Assembly: GCF_030297595.1 (NCBI RefSeq)
Contig: NZ_AP028138.1
Location: forward strand, 1,054,001 to 1,118,000
Length of the DNA: 64,000 nucleotides
Origin: Polynucleobacter sp. HIN7
Lineage (GTDB): Bacteria; Pseudomonadota; Gammaproteobacteria; Burkholderiales; Burkholderiaceae
Direction: 5' to 3'
In this document: one piece after another, positions 8,232 to 16,224 of the stretch
Layout of the letters: each line of letters begins with the position of its first letter
Position numbering within the stretch: position 1 is the first letter of the stretch
Position numbers and translations under genes: made by a program
The notes under the pieces: model-generated
What the model saw: the letters and a program-made list of their open reading frames with translations, nothing else
Databases searched by the model: none
Told to the model about the DNA's origin: nothing

Positions 8232-8933
8232 GTGAGCCGCTCGCCCCACTCCCTCGCGATTGAGGTTAAGCATTTGGAGTTTGCTTGGCCAGCTCAGGCG
8301 CCACTCTTTACCAATCTATCGTTCTCGGTGGCCCCTGGAAAGAGTCTCTTCATCTCAGGGCCATCGGGGTGTGGCAAAAGTACTTTATTAAACCTGCTCG
8401 CCGGGGTGATGCCACCCAAGCGTGGTGAGATTTGGATCCATGGCGAACGTTTACAGGACTTAAGTCGGAGTGCGATAGATCGCTTACGCGGCGAAGAAAT
8501 GGGTTTTATCTTTCAACAATTTAACTTGATCTCTTACCTTAGTGTTGCCGATAACATCCTGTTGCCTACCCATCTGTATCCCAAGCGGCGTCAAGCTGCC
8601 ATTGCGGAGTTTGGTTCCCTAGACTCCGCACTGTCGCATTTAATAGAACGCCTAGGTCTCGCTCCAGCTCTCCTCACCCAACCCGCACATCGGCTCTCGA
8701 TTGGTCAACAGCAACGCGTTGCGGCGGCACGTGCCTTTATTGGTCGGCCATCGATTGTGATCGCAGATGAACCTACCTCAGCCTTGGATTGGCAGAATCA
8801 GACCCAACTGATGGATTTATTTTTGAGTCTTGCACAAGAGCAACGCACTGCCTTAGTGATGGTCAGCCATGATGAGCGTCTGAGTGAGCAATTTGATGAG
8901 CGCATCAGCTTTGCTCGGAAGGTGACCGTCTAA
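8232..8933 (+). CDS. ABC transporter ATP-binding protein of the ZrgA-type system
   Basis: A 233-residue ATPase of the LolD/MacB group. Walker A GPSGCGKST is at residues 43-51, followed by a Q-loop FIFQQFNL, signature LSIGQQQRV and Walker [12 protein letters not shown]. The GTG start directly follows the stop of the DUF2796 gene and the stop overlaps the permease start (TAATG), so the genes are translationally coupled. It powers the FtsX-type permease encoded next; by gene context the system moves metal or a metal-carrying protein across the cytoplasmic membrane. Confidence 0.9.
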   Translation: MSRSPHSLAIEVKHLEFAWPAQAPLFTNLSFSVAPGKSLFISGPSGCGKSTLLNLLAGVMPPKRGEIWIHGERLQDLSRSAIDRLRGEEMGFIFQQFNLISYLSVADNILLPTHLYPKRRQAAIAEFGSLDSALSHLIERLGLAPALLTQPAHRLSIGQQQRVAAARAFIGRPSIVIADEPTSALDWQNQTQLMDLFLSLAQEQRTALVMVSHDERLSEQFDERISFARKVTV

Positions 8934-10165
8934 TGGTTTGGTTACGCATTGCACTTTTGAGCGCCTTAGCTCGCAAAGGCGGCTTATTGATTATGGTCTT
9001 ATCGACCGCTATCTCGGTGGCGATACTGCTTGGGGTCTTTAAGATCCGGGATGACACCAAGACCAGTTTCTCGAATGCCATCAGTGGTGTCGATTTGGTG
9101 GTAGGCGCCAAGGGAAGCCCAACTGAGCTGATTTTATATAGTGTGTTTCATATTGGTCGAGCGACCAACACCATTACCGCTTCTTATGAAAAATCCCTCA
9201 TGGCCATTAAGCCTGTTGCCTGGGTGGTACCTGTCCAATTGGGCGATAGCTTCCGGGGCTATCCAGTGGTGGGTACGAGCATTGAGTTCTTTACTCGTAT
9301 CAAGGCACAAGGTCGTCATCTGGAATTATCCGAAGGCAAGGCACTGACCGATCCCACACTCTTTGAGGTCGTGCTGGGTGCTAACGTGGCTAAGAACACC
9401 CAACTGAAACTAGGTGAACAAATTGCCATTACCCATGGCTCAGGTACCGGCCCCAAGCAAGACCACAGTAACTCGCCCTTTCGGGTGGTAGGCATCCTAA
9501 AGCCTAATGGCACCCCCATCGATAACGCGGTGTTCATTTCCACCAATGCCTTTGATGCGCTCCATGACATTGAGGAAGGCGGAATTCAGTTTGCCAAGCT
9601 CAATCCGGATTCTCAGGTGAGTGCGTTCTATGTCGGGCTCAAGGATCGCGGCAGCGTGTTCTCAGCACGGCGCCAAATCGACGCCCTGCCCAATGCAGGG
9701 CTTATGGGTGTGATGCCCGGGGTTGCCTTAGATGACTTATGGTCCACCATGGAGGTGGCTGAGAACGCGCTCTTAATTATTTCTTTAGGGGTGTTGATCA
9801 CCACCATCCTAGGAATCACGGCCACCCTATTGGTCTCACTGGAGAACCGGCGTCGTGAGTTAGCGATCTTTCGGGCGATTGGAGCCAAGCCCTATCAACT
9901 GTTACGCCTTGTACTTTTTGAAGCGCTCTTGATTAGTCTAATTGGTATTGCACTAGGCTGGCTGATGTTACAGATCGCGATCCTCTTATCAGCCGATTAC
10001 TTCCGCACCTCCTGGGGCGTGGTCACCAGCATTGGGCTTCCGACTACCCATGATCTACTCTCCTTACTCGCCTTGGTGATTGTTGTGCTCCTCTGTGCCT
10101 GCATTCCGGCCATCAAAGCCTATAGAATGGCACTCAACGAAGAGTTAAATCCCCCATCCACATGA
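8933..10165 (+). CDS. FtsX-type ABC permease of the ZrgA-type system
   Basis: A 410-residue permease with one N-terminal membrane helix (about residues 15-40), a long periplasmic MacB-like domain (VGAKGSPTELILYSVFHIG and following), and three C-terminal helices (about 280-310, 330-355 and 375-395) around the FtsX signature RRRELAIFRAIGA. This is MacB/LolE architecture rather than that of ordinary importers such as ZnuB, so its mechanism may be mechanotransmission instead of solute channelling. Its start overlaps the ATPase stop by one base, and its own stop overlaps the next gene by four bases. Confidence 0.88.
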   Translation: MVWLRIALLSALARKGGLLIMVLSTAISVAILLGVFKIRDDTKTSFSNAISGVDLVVGAKGSPTELILYSVFHIGRATNTITASYEKSLMAIKPVAWVVPVQLGDSFRGYPVVGTSIEFFTRIKAQGRHLELSEGKALTDPTLFEVVLGANVAKNTQLKLGEQIAITHGSGTGPKQDHSNSPFRVVGILKPNGTPIDNAVFISTNAFDALHDIEEGGIQFAKLNPDSQVSAFYVGLKDRGSVFSARRQIDALPNAGLMGVMPGVALDDLWSTMEVAENALLIISLGVLITTILGITATLLVSLENRRRELAIFRAIGAKPYQLLRLVLFEALLISLIGIALGWLMLQIAILLSADYFRTSWGVVTSIGLPTTHDLLSLLALVIVVLLCACIPAIKAYRMALNEELNPPST

Positions 10166-10701
10166 GACGATCCTTTTTACGCTTATCGAGTGTCAGCTTA
10201 CTGGGCCTCATGCTTGGGGCGCATCCACTTCGCAGTGAGGCTACGACCTATAAAGAGATCGAGTGGGATGATCTGATGCCTGAGGGTTGGCGCAAGAAAA
10301 TGATCTTGGAGGTCACTCGCATGCGCCGCTACGGCAGCTTAATGGATGGCGACCCCAAGGCCGATGAGGCCTATGCTCGACTAAAGAAAGCTTGGGACAC
10401 CGCGCCGCCGTCCAAGGTTTATATCGGTAAAGCAATACGTATTCCTGGTTATGTGGTGCCACTTGACGCGGAACGCATGCAAAGTAGTGAGTTTTTATTA
10501 GTCCCCTACTTTGGTGCCTGCATTCATTCGCCACCACCTCCGGCCAATCAAATTATTTTGGTCAAGCCTCCCAAGGGCTCGAAGGTGCGCACCATGGATG
10601 CCATCTGGGTGGAAGGCATTCTGAGCGAGGGTCGAACTTATTCTGAGATTGGCAGTAGCGCCTACGTTCTCAACGCCGACAAGATTACGCCCTATCGTTG
10701 A
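10162..10701 (+). CDS. DUF3299 exported protein
   Basis: A 179-residue protein with an N-terminal signal sequence (about residues 5-24). The DUF3299 hallmark CIHSPPPPANQIILV is in the middle, after IPGYVVPLD, and the C-terminal half is an OB-like strand-rich fold. Family members recurrently accompany DUF2796/ABC systems, and the four-base overlap with the permease gene supports membership of the same complex. The Cys-x-His in CIHSP could bind metal; that is inference. It is convergent with the aquaporin gene and the two coding ends overlap by 10 bases. Confidence 0.85.
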   Translation: MRRSFLRLSSVSLLGLMLGAHPLRSEATTYKEIEWDDLMPEGWRKKMILEVTRMRRYGSLMDGDPKADEAYARLKKAWDTAPPSKVYIGKAIRIPGYVVPLDAERMQSSEFLLVPYFGACIHSPPPPANQIILVKPPKGSKVRTMDAIWVEGILSEGRTYSEIGSSAYVLNADKITPYR

Positions 10702-11348
10702 TGGATCGACTTACTCGCCTTACAAAACAGCATCACCATCACGAGGGCAGCAATCAGTTCAGCGCTGACAAAGCCCAACACATCGGCAGGCGCAATGCCC
10801 ACAAAGGTATTGGTGAGGCTTCTCGCCACAGCGACCGCAGGATTGGCAAAAAAAGTGGATGAGGTAAACCAGTAACCCGCAGTGACAGTAAGCGCCACCA
10901 ACATTGGCACCTTATCTTTTGCCGCCTGATCCCCAATCCGAATCACCGAGAGAAGCACGAGTGTTGAGATCAACTCACTAACCCAAATACCAACACCAGT
11001 GCGCACCTTGGTTGACTCTTGCAAGATTGCTAGACCAAACATTAGATGCGTTACCCATATTCCAGCAATCGCACCACTAAACTGACATGCCCAATAGGCA
11101 AGTAGCTTGTTGAGATTAAGCTGCCCCAGCTTCCAAAACATCAGGCTCACTGCTGGATTGAAATGCGCACCTGAGATGGGGCCCAAGAGGACGATTAAGA
11201 CATAGAGCCCTGCCCCGGTGGCGATGCTATTACCGAGCAAGGCCACGGCTGCATTACCATTCGAGAGGGTCTCACCCATGATGCCGCTACCCGCCACAAT
11301 CGTAAGCAGTAATGCGGTGCCGAAGAACTCGGCCGCGTAGGACTTCAT
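10692..11348 (-). CDS. Aquaporin-family channel of the arsenic operon (AqpS-like)
   Basis: A 218-residue six-helix MIP channel with both pore motifs: HFNPAVS (NPA at 64-66) and ANPAVAVAR (NPA at 169-171, selectivity Arg 176). It overlaps arsC by four bases and lies downstream of arsR, the context of AqpS of Sinorhizobium, which lets arsenite leave the cell down its gradient after arsenate reduction. The sequence ...NPAVAVARSLTN... is typical of the arsenic-linked group. No active arsenite pump (ArsB/Acr3) is nearby, so detoxification seems to rely on this channel. Confidence 0.88.
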   Translation of the reverse strand: MKSYAAEFFGTALLLTIVAGSGIMGETLSNGNAAVALLGNSIATGAGLYVLIVLLGPISGAHFNPAVSLMFWKLGQLNLNKLLAYWACQFSGAIAGIWVTHLMFGLAILQESTKVRTGVGIWVSELISTLVLLSVIRIGDQAAKDKVPMLVALTVTAGYWFTSSTFFANPAVAVARSLTNTFVGIAPADVLGFVSAELIAALVMVMLFCKASKSIHQR

Positions 11349-11833
11349 GAGGCTTTGTGGTGAATATCTTTCAGAGCCATCGAGTCGAGTTTATCGAGCG
11401 GCATGCTGGCTAACAAATCAATGCGTTTTTTGAGACCGTTCATCACCTCAATGAATGCAAGGCGCTTTTCTACATCCGAACCCGTAACCTGCGATGGATC
11501 TGGAAATCCCCAGTGTGCGGTGGCAGGATTGCCTGGCCAGACGGGGCAAACCTCACCGGCGGCGTTATCGCAGACCGTAATAATGAAATCCATCTTAGGG
11601 GCATTGGGTAAACCAAACTCATCCCAGCTCTTACTGCGTAATTTGGATTCGTCATAGCCTATCTCTAAGGCTAACTCCTTGGCAAAAGGATTGACTTGAG
11701 TACCTGGTGTCGAGCCTGCAGAGTAACCGATGAATAGACCGCTGGGATGGGTGGAGGCCAGTGCCTCCCCCAGAACAGACCGGGCGGAGTTATGGGTACA
11801 CAAGAAGAGTACGTTGTATTTTTTCATGGGCAT
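11345..11833 (-). CDS. arsC: Arsenate reductase ArsC, thioredoxin-coupled type
   Basis: A 162-residue protein of the low-molecular-weight phosphatase fold. The catalytic loop CTHNSARS starts at Cys12, with Arg18 binding the oxyanion; Cys88 (ITVCDNA) and Cys96 (GEVCPVWPG) complete the three-cysteine relay known from plasmid pI258 ArsC, which ends in a disulfide reduced by thioredoxin. It reduces arsenate to arsenite in the cytoplasm. I keep the first ATG (11833), which has AAGG about five bases upstream. The gene overlaps arsR at its start and the aquaporin gene at its end, so it is one operon. Confidence 0.93.
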   Translation of the reverse strand: MPMKKYNVLFLCTHNSARSVLGEALASTHPSGLFIGYSAGSTPGTQVNPFAKELALEIGYDESKLRSKSWDEFGLPNAPKMDFIITVCDNAAGEVCPVWPGNPATAHWGFPDPSQVTGSDVEKRLAFIEVMNGLKKRIDLLASMPLDKLDSMALKDIHHKAS

Positions 11834-12153
11834 GCGACCTTTTTCTTAGACTTATGAGTTCCGCACGATTGACCTTGGCAACAGTTATCCAATAAAAATT
11901 CACTGAGATCCTCAATCACATTGGGATTAGGGCGATAGATCAAGTTGCGGCTTTGGCGCTCTACCAATAACAGCTTGGCATTGACTAGCTCTTTCAGATG
12001 AAAGCTCAAGGTTGCATTGGGAATGCCTAACTTCTCAATCAACTGGCTGGGGGTCAGGCCAATATCGCCGCGTTGCACGATTAGACGGAAGATATTGAGG
12101 CGGGTCTCCTGGCCAAGGGCTAAAAGAACTTGGATGGCGTCGGTATTTTTCAT
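11824..12153 (-). CDS. arsR: ArsR-family arsenic-responsive repressor
   Basis: A 109-residue winged-helix repressor of the ArsR/SmtB family, first gene of arsR-arsC-aquaporin. The helix-turn-helix covers about residues 33-56 (TPSQLIEKLGIPNATLSFHLKEL). The classical ELCVCDL arsenic site is missing; instead the C-terminus has NCCQGQSC (Cys91, Cys92, Cys97), like the C-terminal three-cysteine site described for Acidithiobacillus ferrooxidans ArsR. Arsenite binding there would release DNA and induce the operon. A -10 sequence lies directly upstream. Confidence 0.88.
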   Translation of the reverse strand: MKNTDAIQVLLALGQETRLNIFRLIVQRGDIGLTPSQLIEKLGIPNATLSFHLKELVNAKLLLVERQSRNLIYRPNPNVIEDLSEFLLDNCCQGQSCGTHKSKKKVACP

Positions 12154-12173
12154 ATTTCCAATTATATAGAAAT
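12154..12173 (-). promoter_or_regulatory. ars operon promoter/operator region
   Basis: On the minus strand a perfect TATAAT (12161-12166 on the plus strand as ATTATA) lies just before arsR and is bracketed by the inverted repeat ATTTC (12154-12158) and GAAAT (12169-12173). A repressor bound here would cover the -10 element. No well-spaced -35 is seen. Confidence 0.45.
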
Positions 12174-12222
12174 GTTTGTGTCAAATTAATGACAACTAGG
12201 ATTGGCTGGGATATGAAAAAAT

Positions 12223-12243
12223 TTGTGCTACAATGTAGCACAA
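12223..12243. promoter_or_regulatory. Palindromic operator of the dinJ/yafQ-like pair
   Basis: A perfect inverted repeat with 10-base arms TTGTGCTACA and TGTAGCACAA around a single A. It contains a -10-like TACAAT (12229-12234) and ends next to the AGGAG ribosome site of the antitoxin gene. This fits autoregulation by the antitoxin or complex. Confidence 0.75.
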
Positions 12244-12252
12244 GGAGTTAAA

Positions 12253-12516
12253 ATGGTCGCAAATGCAGTGGTCCGAGCCAGGATTGATGAAACGATTAAA
12301 GAGGAAGCCACAGCAGTACTTGCTGCTATGGGTCTCACTCCATCTTCAGCATTTAGGATCATGATGACCAAAATCGCTAAGGAGAAGGCTCTTCCCTTTG
12401 AGCCGTTGATTCCAAATCCTGAAACTATTTCAGCAATGAAAGAGGCTAGGAAAGGAAGATTAAAGTCCTTTCGTTCAATTGACGATTTAATGAATGATTT
12501 AAATGCGGACGATTGA
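12253..12516 (+). CDS. RelB/DinJ-family antitoxin
   Basis: An 87-residue antitoxin. Residues 1-50 carry the ribbon-helix-helix fold of DinJ/RelB (VRARIDETIKEEA, then AAMGLTPSSAFRIMM), which binds DNA as a dimer; the C-terminal half, with IPNPETISAMKEAR, would wrap the toxin. The start at 12253 has AGGAG seven bases upstream and follows a palindromic operator. It overlaps the toxin gene by 14 bases. The toxin partner is truncated, so the antitoxin may now be the only functional part. Confidence 0.9.
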   Translation: MVANAVVRARIDETIKEEATAVLAAMGLTPSSAFRIMMTKIAKEKALPFEPLIPNPETISAMKEARKGRLKSFRSIDDLMNDLNADD

Positions 12517-12760
12517 GCGGACCAGTAAATTCAAGCGCGACTTTAAAAGAGAACTCAAAGGAAACCACAAACAATCACTAACAAGTGATTTAACTCTGAT
12601 TCTTAAATTATTGATTGCAGATAAAAAGCTGCCCAGTCGGTATCGGGATCATTCGCTGATTGGCGATTGGAGAGATCATCGAGACTGTCACATCAAGCCT
12701 GATTTAGTACTCATATACCGCAAGCCAGATGATTTCAGGCTTCAGCTTGTTCGACTTTGA
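12503..12760 (+). pseudogene. YafQ-family mRNA interferase, truncated by a nonsense codon
   Basis: An 85-residue RelE/YafQ-type toxin; family members cleave mRNA on the ribosome. His50, His63 and Asp67 (RDHSLIG, RDCHIKPD) align with the E. coli YafQ catalytic residues at the same numbers. The frame stops at TGA 12758-12760 right after LVRL, where family members continue with Gly-x-His. Reading past the TGA gives SHSELGL and then TAA at 12782-12784, so the missing piece, including the last catalytic His, is still present downstream. Leu replaces the Trp after Asp67. A Gly codon GGA changed to TGA would explain it; the protein is probably weak or inactive. Confidence 0.75.
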
Positions 12761-12806
12761 TCCCATAGTGAGCTGGGTTTATAAGTGCTGAAATAACCTG
12801 TTGCAG

Positions 12807-13460
12807 CTATGTAGCTTTATAGGTCTTCATAAACTGCGGCGATGTAACACCCATCGATACGTAGATGCTGGTAAGTTCTTCCATGCCAATCTCGGCAGGA
12901 CTTACCCAATCAACTGGCACATAGAGTAAGCCGCCCCCAATGGGCACTGGCGCGGTTGGCACAATTACTGCATAGCAGGCCTGCTCTTTGACCATTACCG
13001 CTTGGGGGGATGAGAGCAAAGCCAGAGCAGATACACCGCCTGCCCCACCAAAATGTACCCATACCGGGCGCATCGTTTTGAGCTCCTCATCATCCCGCTT
13101 GGCAACCAAACTCACAAAGCTATGAATGGTGTCATAGACAGTTCGTACCACGGGTATCTTCCGAACCAAGCCATTAATGATGGCTGTAAATCCCTTCTGC
13201 AAACCCTTCTCAACCAACAGGCCAAGAATGAGCAAGGCTAGGATCACGATCGCCAAGCCAATGACATAACCAACCCACTCGAAACCTGCAATGCCTAAGC
13301 CCATCTTTGCCATCACACTGCCGACTGCGCTCGATGGTCCAAGCCAACGAATCACGATCCCCACTACAAAGGCAATCAGCAGAGCCGTTGCTATCAGAGG
13401 AAACGCCGCTAAGAGTCCGGCTAGGAATAGGCGAACAAGTTTGGATGAGCTTGGTGACAT
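12807..13460 (-). CDS. DUF502 inner-membrane protein
   Basis: A 217-residue membrane protein of the DUF502 family. Two N-terminal helices (about residues 10-32 and 58-86) are followed by a soluble domain with KIPVVRTVYDTIHSFV and a conserved TAPVPIGGGLLYVP stretch. Function is unknown in bacteria. It is a single gene, convergent with the truncated toxin gene, and starts at ATG 13460. Confidence 0.88.
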   Translation of the reverse strand: MSPSSSKLVRLFLAGLLAAFPLIATALLIAFVVGIVIRWLGPSSAVGSVMAKMGLGIAGFEWVGYVIGLAIVILALLILGLLVEKGLQKGFTAIINGLVRKIPVVRTVYDTIHSFVSLVAKRDDEELKTMRPVWVHFGGAGGVSALALLSSPQAVMVKEQACYAVIVPTAPVPIGGGLLYVPVDWVSPAEIGMEELTSIYVSMGVTSPQFMKTYKAT

Positions 13461-13496
13461 AAGATCAAATAAGTTCTATTAATGCTTGAGTGTAAT

Positions 13497-14198
13497 TCAC
13501 ACAAGATCAAAGACCAACACCTCCGCCTCTTCACCTTGGCTGATCTCAATCCTTGACTCATCTGCAATCATGGCAGCGTCGCCACCACTTAAGCGCTGAC
13601 CATTCACCGTCAGGGTGCCTTTGATGAGATGCACATATCCTTTGCGACTTGGGTCCAGTTTGAGGATCGCTGATTGATCACCATTAAAGGTACCGGCATA
13701 GAGCTTCGCATCCGCGTTCATGGTGATCGAGCCCTCTGCTCCATCGATGGAGGCTAAGAGGCGTAATTTGCCATCTTTATCTTGGGCTGGAATCGTTTTT
13801 TGCTCATAGCCTGGTTTGACTCCCGTAAATTTGGGCTGGATCCAAATTTGCAGAAAATGGGTGGTCTGATCCTTGGCATAGTTGAACTCGCTATGGGTGA
13901 CGCCCGTACCGGCACTCATGCGTTGGATGTCTCCAGGCGGGATGGATTTGACGTTACCCATACTGTCTTTGTGTGCCAACTCACCTGAGAGAACATAGCT
14001 AATGATTTCCATATCCCGATGGCTGTGTTCACCAAAGCCGGTGCCAGGATCAATCCGATCCTCATTAATCACCCGCAAATTACCCCAGCACATAAATTTA
14101 GGGTCATAGTAATTAGCAAAGGAAAATGAGTGAAAACTCTTAAGCCAACCATGATTGGCATAGCCCCGCTCCTGCGATTTACGAATCTGCATCATCAT
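13497..14198 (-). CDS. Pirin-family protein
   Basis: A 233-residue bicupin. The metal-site residues of pirin/YhhW are in place: His58 and His60 (GEHSHRDME), His102 and Glu104 (VTHSEFN). YhhW-type proteins show quercetinase activity and bind Fe or another metal. Three ATG codons in a row follow the stop of the flavodoxin gene without any gap, so translation is coupled. Its place in a MarR-controlled operon with a quinone-type oxidoreductase suggests a role in electrophile or aromatic stress. Confidence 0.9.
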   Translation of the reverse strand: MMMQIRKSQERGYANHGWLKSFHSFSFANYYDPKFMCWGNLRVINEDRIDPGTGFGEHSHRDMEIISYVLSGELAHKDSMGNVKSIPPGDIQRMSAGTGVTHSEFNYAKDQTTHFLQIWIQPKFTGVKPGYEQKTIPAQDKDGKLRLLASIDGAEGSITMNADAKLYAGTFNGDQSAILKLDPSRKGYVHLIKGTLTVNGQRLSGGDAAMIADESRIEISQGEEAEVLVFDLV

Positions 14199-14753
14199 TT
14201 AAGCGTGAAACTGGCTAGCAATTTTGGCAATCCGCTCACCATACAAACGGGCGGTCTCGAGGTCCCCGGGGTTAACTTCATCGGCGCTGGCATCGGATGG
14301 GGTTTGCATCATCGCGCCAGCAAAAGAGCCGACATAGTTCACATCATCACGCTTTGCGGACTTGGCATTCGATGGCATGAGACCAGTGCCGACCCAGATA
14401 CCTGAGTGTTGCATCGCCAAAGTAAAGAAATAATGCAAGGTAGAGTGTTTGTCACCATTCATGGTTGCTGAGTTAGTAAAGCCACCGAAGATCTTATCTT
14501 TCCACTGTTGACCAAACCATGGTTTTGAGCTGGCATCAGCAAATTTCTTGAACTGCCAACTCACACTGCCCATATAGGTGGGTGAGCCAAAGATAATCGC
14601 TTTGGCATTCTTTAATACTTCCCATTGGGCTTCGGTAATATTGCCGTCGGCATCAATAGCGATCAATGTTGCGTTTGCGCCTTTGGCAACGGCCTCAGCT
14701 TGCTTTTGAGTATGGCCATAGCCACTATGAAATACCACTGCAATGTTTGACAT
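14199..14753 (-). CDS. WrbA/flavodoxin-like NAD(P)H:quinone-type oxidoreductase
   Basis: A 184-residue flavodoxin-fold protein. FHSGYGHTQKQAEAVAKG at the N-terminus is the FMN phosphate loop, SPTYMGSVSWQFKKF the second FMN contact and FTNSATMNGDKHSTL the third. WrbA-like proteins reduce quinones by two electrons and so prevent redox cycling. It lies between marR (31 bases upstream) and the pirin gene (no gap), so the three form an operon probably induced by quinones or similar compounds. Confidence 0.87.
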   Translation of the reverse strand: MSNIAVVFHSGYGHTQKQAEAVAKGANATLIAIDADGNITEAQWEVLKNAKAIIFGSPTYMGSVSWQFKKFADASSKPWFGQQWKDKIFGGFTNSATMNGDKHSTLHYFFTLAMQHSGIWVGTGLMPSNAKSAKRDDVNYVGSFAGAMMQTPSDASADEVNPGDLETARLYGERIAKIASQFHA

Positions 14754-14784
14754 GTTCTCTCCTGATAATTTAGGTTAATTGGAA

Positions 14785-15201
14785 TTAAATAAACTGACTA
14801 CGAATTCGGTCTAAGGCTTCGATGGTTTGATTGAGCTCTTTCGTGCTGCACTTGGCAAAGCCCTGCTCTAAATACTGCACATGTTCAGGGAAGGCTTTCT
14901 TAAAAAGGCGCTCGCCCGCTTTGGTCAATCCAATTCGGTAACTGCGGCCATCCTCCGCATTGGGTATTTTTGTAATCAAGCCCTTTTGCTCTAAGCGCTC
15001 GAGTACGCCCGTCATCGTGCCCTTCAAGATCAAGGTCTTCTCACCCAACTCCTTGCAGGTCATCGGCGGCTGATTACCCAAAGTAGCAATCACATCAAAC
15101 TGGGTCATAGTGAGCCCCATTCCCTTAATGTGCTTGGTCGAGTAGGCCTCAAAGGCTTGGTAGGTACTGGCGAGGCTGCGGATAAAACGAAGGTAACTCA
15201 T
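14785..15201 (-). CDS. MarR-family repressor of the flavodoxin-pirin operon
   Basis: A 138-residue winged-helix protein. The DNA-binding part covers about residues 35-100 (MTCKELGEKTLILKGTMTGVLERLEQKGLI, then a DGRSYRIGLT wing), flanked by dimerisation helices. It heads the operon and has a 35-base near-perfect palindrome 15-49 bases upstream of its start, so autoregulation is likely. No Cys corresponding to a thiol switch is obvious in the core; the inducer is unknown. Confidence 0.9.
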   Translation of the reverse strand: MSYLRFIRSLASTYQAFEAYSTKHIKGMGLTMTQFDVIATLGNQPPMTCKELGEKTLILKGTMTGVLERLEQKGLITKIPNAEDGRSYRIGLTKAGERLFKKAFPEHVQYLEQGFAKCSTKELNQTIEALDRIRSQFI

Positions 15202-15215
15202 GGTATTTCCAATTA

Positions 15216-15250
15216 GTCTGTATGCGTACTATTTTAGTACGAGTACAGAC
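15216..15250. promoter_or_regulatory. MarR operator palindrome
   Basis: Arms GTCTGTATGCGTACTA (15216-15231) and TAGTACGAGTACAGAC (15235-15250) pair at 14 of 16 positions around TTT. It lies directly upstream of marR, the usual site of MarR autoregulation. Confidence 0.8.
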
Positions 15251-15305
15251 TATTTGAATACCACCAGTTTTTCTGGGGAAATTGATTACTTTTGATGAAA
15301 TGTGA

Positions 15306-15329
15306 TGGTTGGCGGTAAACCGCCAACCA
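15306..15329 (-). terminator. Hairpin after htpX
   Basis: Perfect 10-base arms (TGGTTGGCGG and CCGCCAACCA) around TAAA, 7 bases beyond the htpX stop. The base run after it on the minus strand is TCACATTTC, not a clean T tract, so it may be a weak terminator or an mRNA 3'-end stabiliser. Confidence 0.6.
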
Positions 15330-15336
15330 CCCAGGA

Positions 15337-16224
15337 TTAATCGGCCATATTGCGCAAGGCGGCAATACGCTCATCCAATGGCGGATGACTCATGAAAAGA
15401 CGCTTAAGGCCAGTGCCCATACCACCTGAAATTCCAAAGGCTTCTAACTGCTCAGGCAAATGAGGCTCGTTAATCGACTTCTGCAGGCGTTCCAATGCCC
15501 GAATCATCTTCTGTTTACCTTCTAGATAGGCTGCGCCGGCATCGGCACGGTACTCCCGCTGACGGCTAAACCACATCACAATCGCACTGGCCAAGATACC
15601 CAAGACCAACTGCGCAATGATGGTAGTGATCCAGTAAGCAGGACCATGCCCACGCTCGGTCTTAAAGACCGCCCGATCAATAATGTGACCGATTACGCGA
15701 GACAGGAAGAAGACAAAGGTATTGATCACCCCTTGAATCAGCGCCAAGGTCACCATATCGCCATTGGCCACATGGCTTACCTCGTGGGCCAGTACTGCTT
15801 CTGCCTCATCGCGGGTCATGCCGCGTAATAAGCCAGTGCTGACCGCCACCAAGGAACTGTCGCGCATCATCCCGGTTGCAAAGGCATTGATATCTGGTGA
15901 GTCGTAGATTGCCACCTCGGGCATGCCAATACCTGCTTCCTTGGCTTGCCGAGCTACTGTATTTACGAGCCACTGCTCCTGCTCGTTACGGGGTTGCTCA
16001 ATCACATAGGCACCGGTGGAGTGCTTGGCCATCGTTTTAGATAGAGCTAAGGAAATAAATGATCCCGTAAAGCCCACCACTCCCGAGAGCATCAGCAAGG
16101 AGGTCAGATCGAGCCCAACACCCTGCTCATCCAAGATCTGGCCTAAGCCAAAGATATTGATGATGATCGTGATCACCAACATGATGGCAATGTTGGTGAT
16201 TAGGAACAGAAAAATACGTTTCAT
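15337..16224 (-). CDS. htpX: Membrane zinc metalloprotease HtpX
   Basis: A 295-residue M48B protease that degrades misfolded inner-membrane proteins. It has two N-terminal helices (about residues 4-30 and 40-62), the zinc motif HEVSH at 147-151 within [14 protein letters not shown], two further hydrophobic stretches (about 155-180 and 195-220), and [12 protein letters not shown], which carries the third zinc ligand Glu. The C-terminal [12 protein letters not shown] is the family signature. Length and order are standard. It stands as a single gene with its own 3' hairpin. Confidence 0.96.
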   Translation of the reverse strand: MKRIFLFLITNIAIMLVITIIINIFGLGQILDEQGVGLDLTSLLMLSGVVGFTGSFISLALSKTMAKHSTGAYVIEQPRNEQEQWLVNTVARQAKEAGIGMPEVAIYDSPDINAFATGMMRDSSLVAVSTGLLRGMTRDEAEAVLAHEVSHVANGDMVTLALIQGVINTFVFFLSRVIGHIIDRAVFKTERGHGPAYWITTIIAQLVLGILASAIVMWFSRQREYRADAGAAYLEGKQKMIRALERLQKSINEPHLPEQLEAFGISGGMGTGLKRLFMSHPPLDERIAALRNMAD

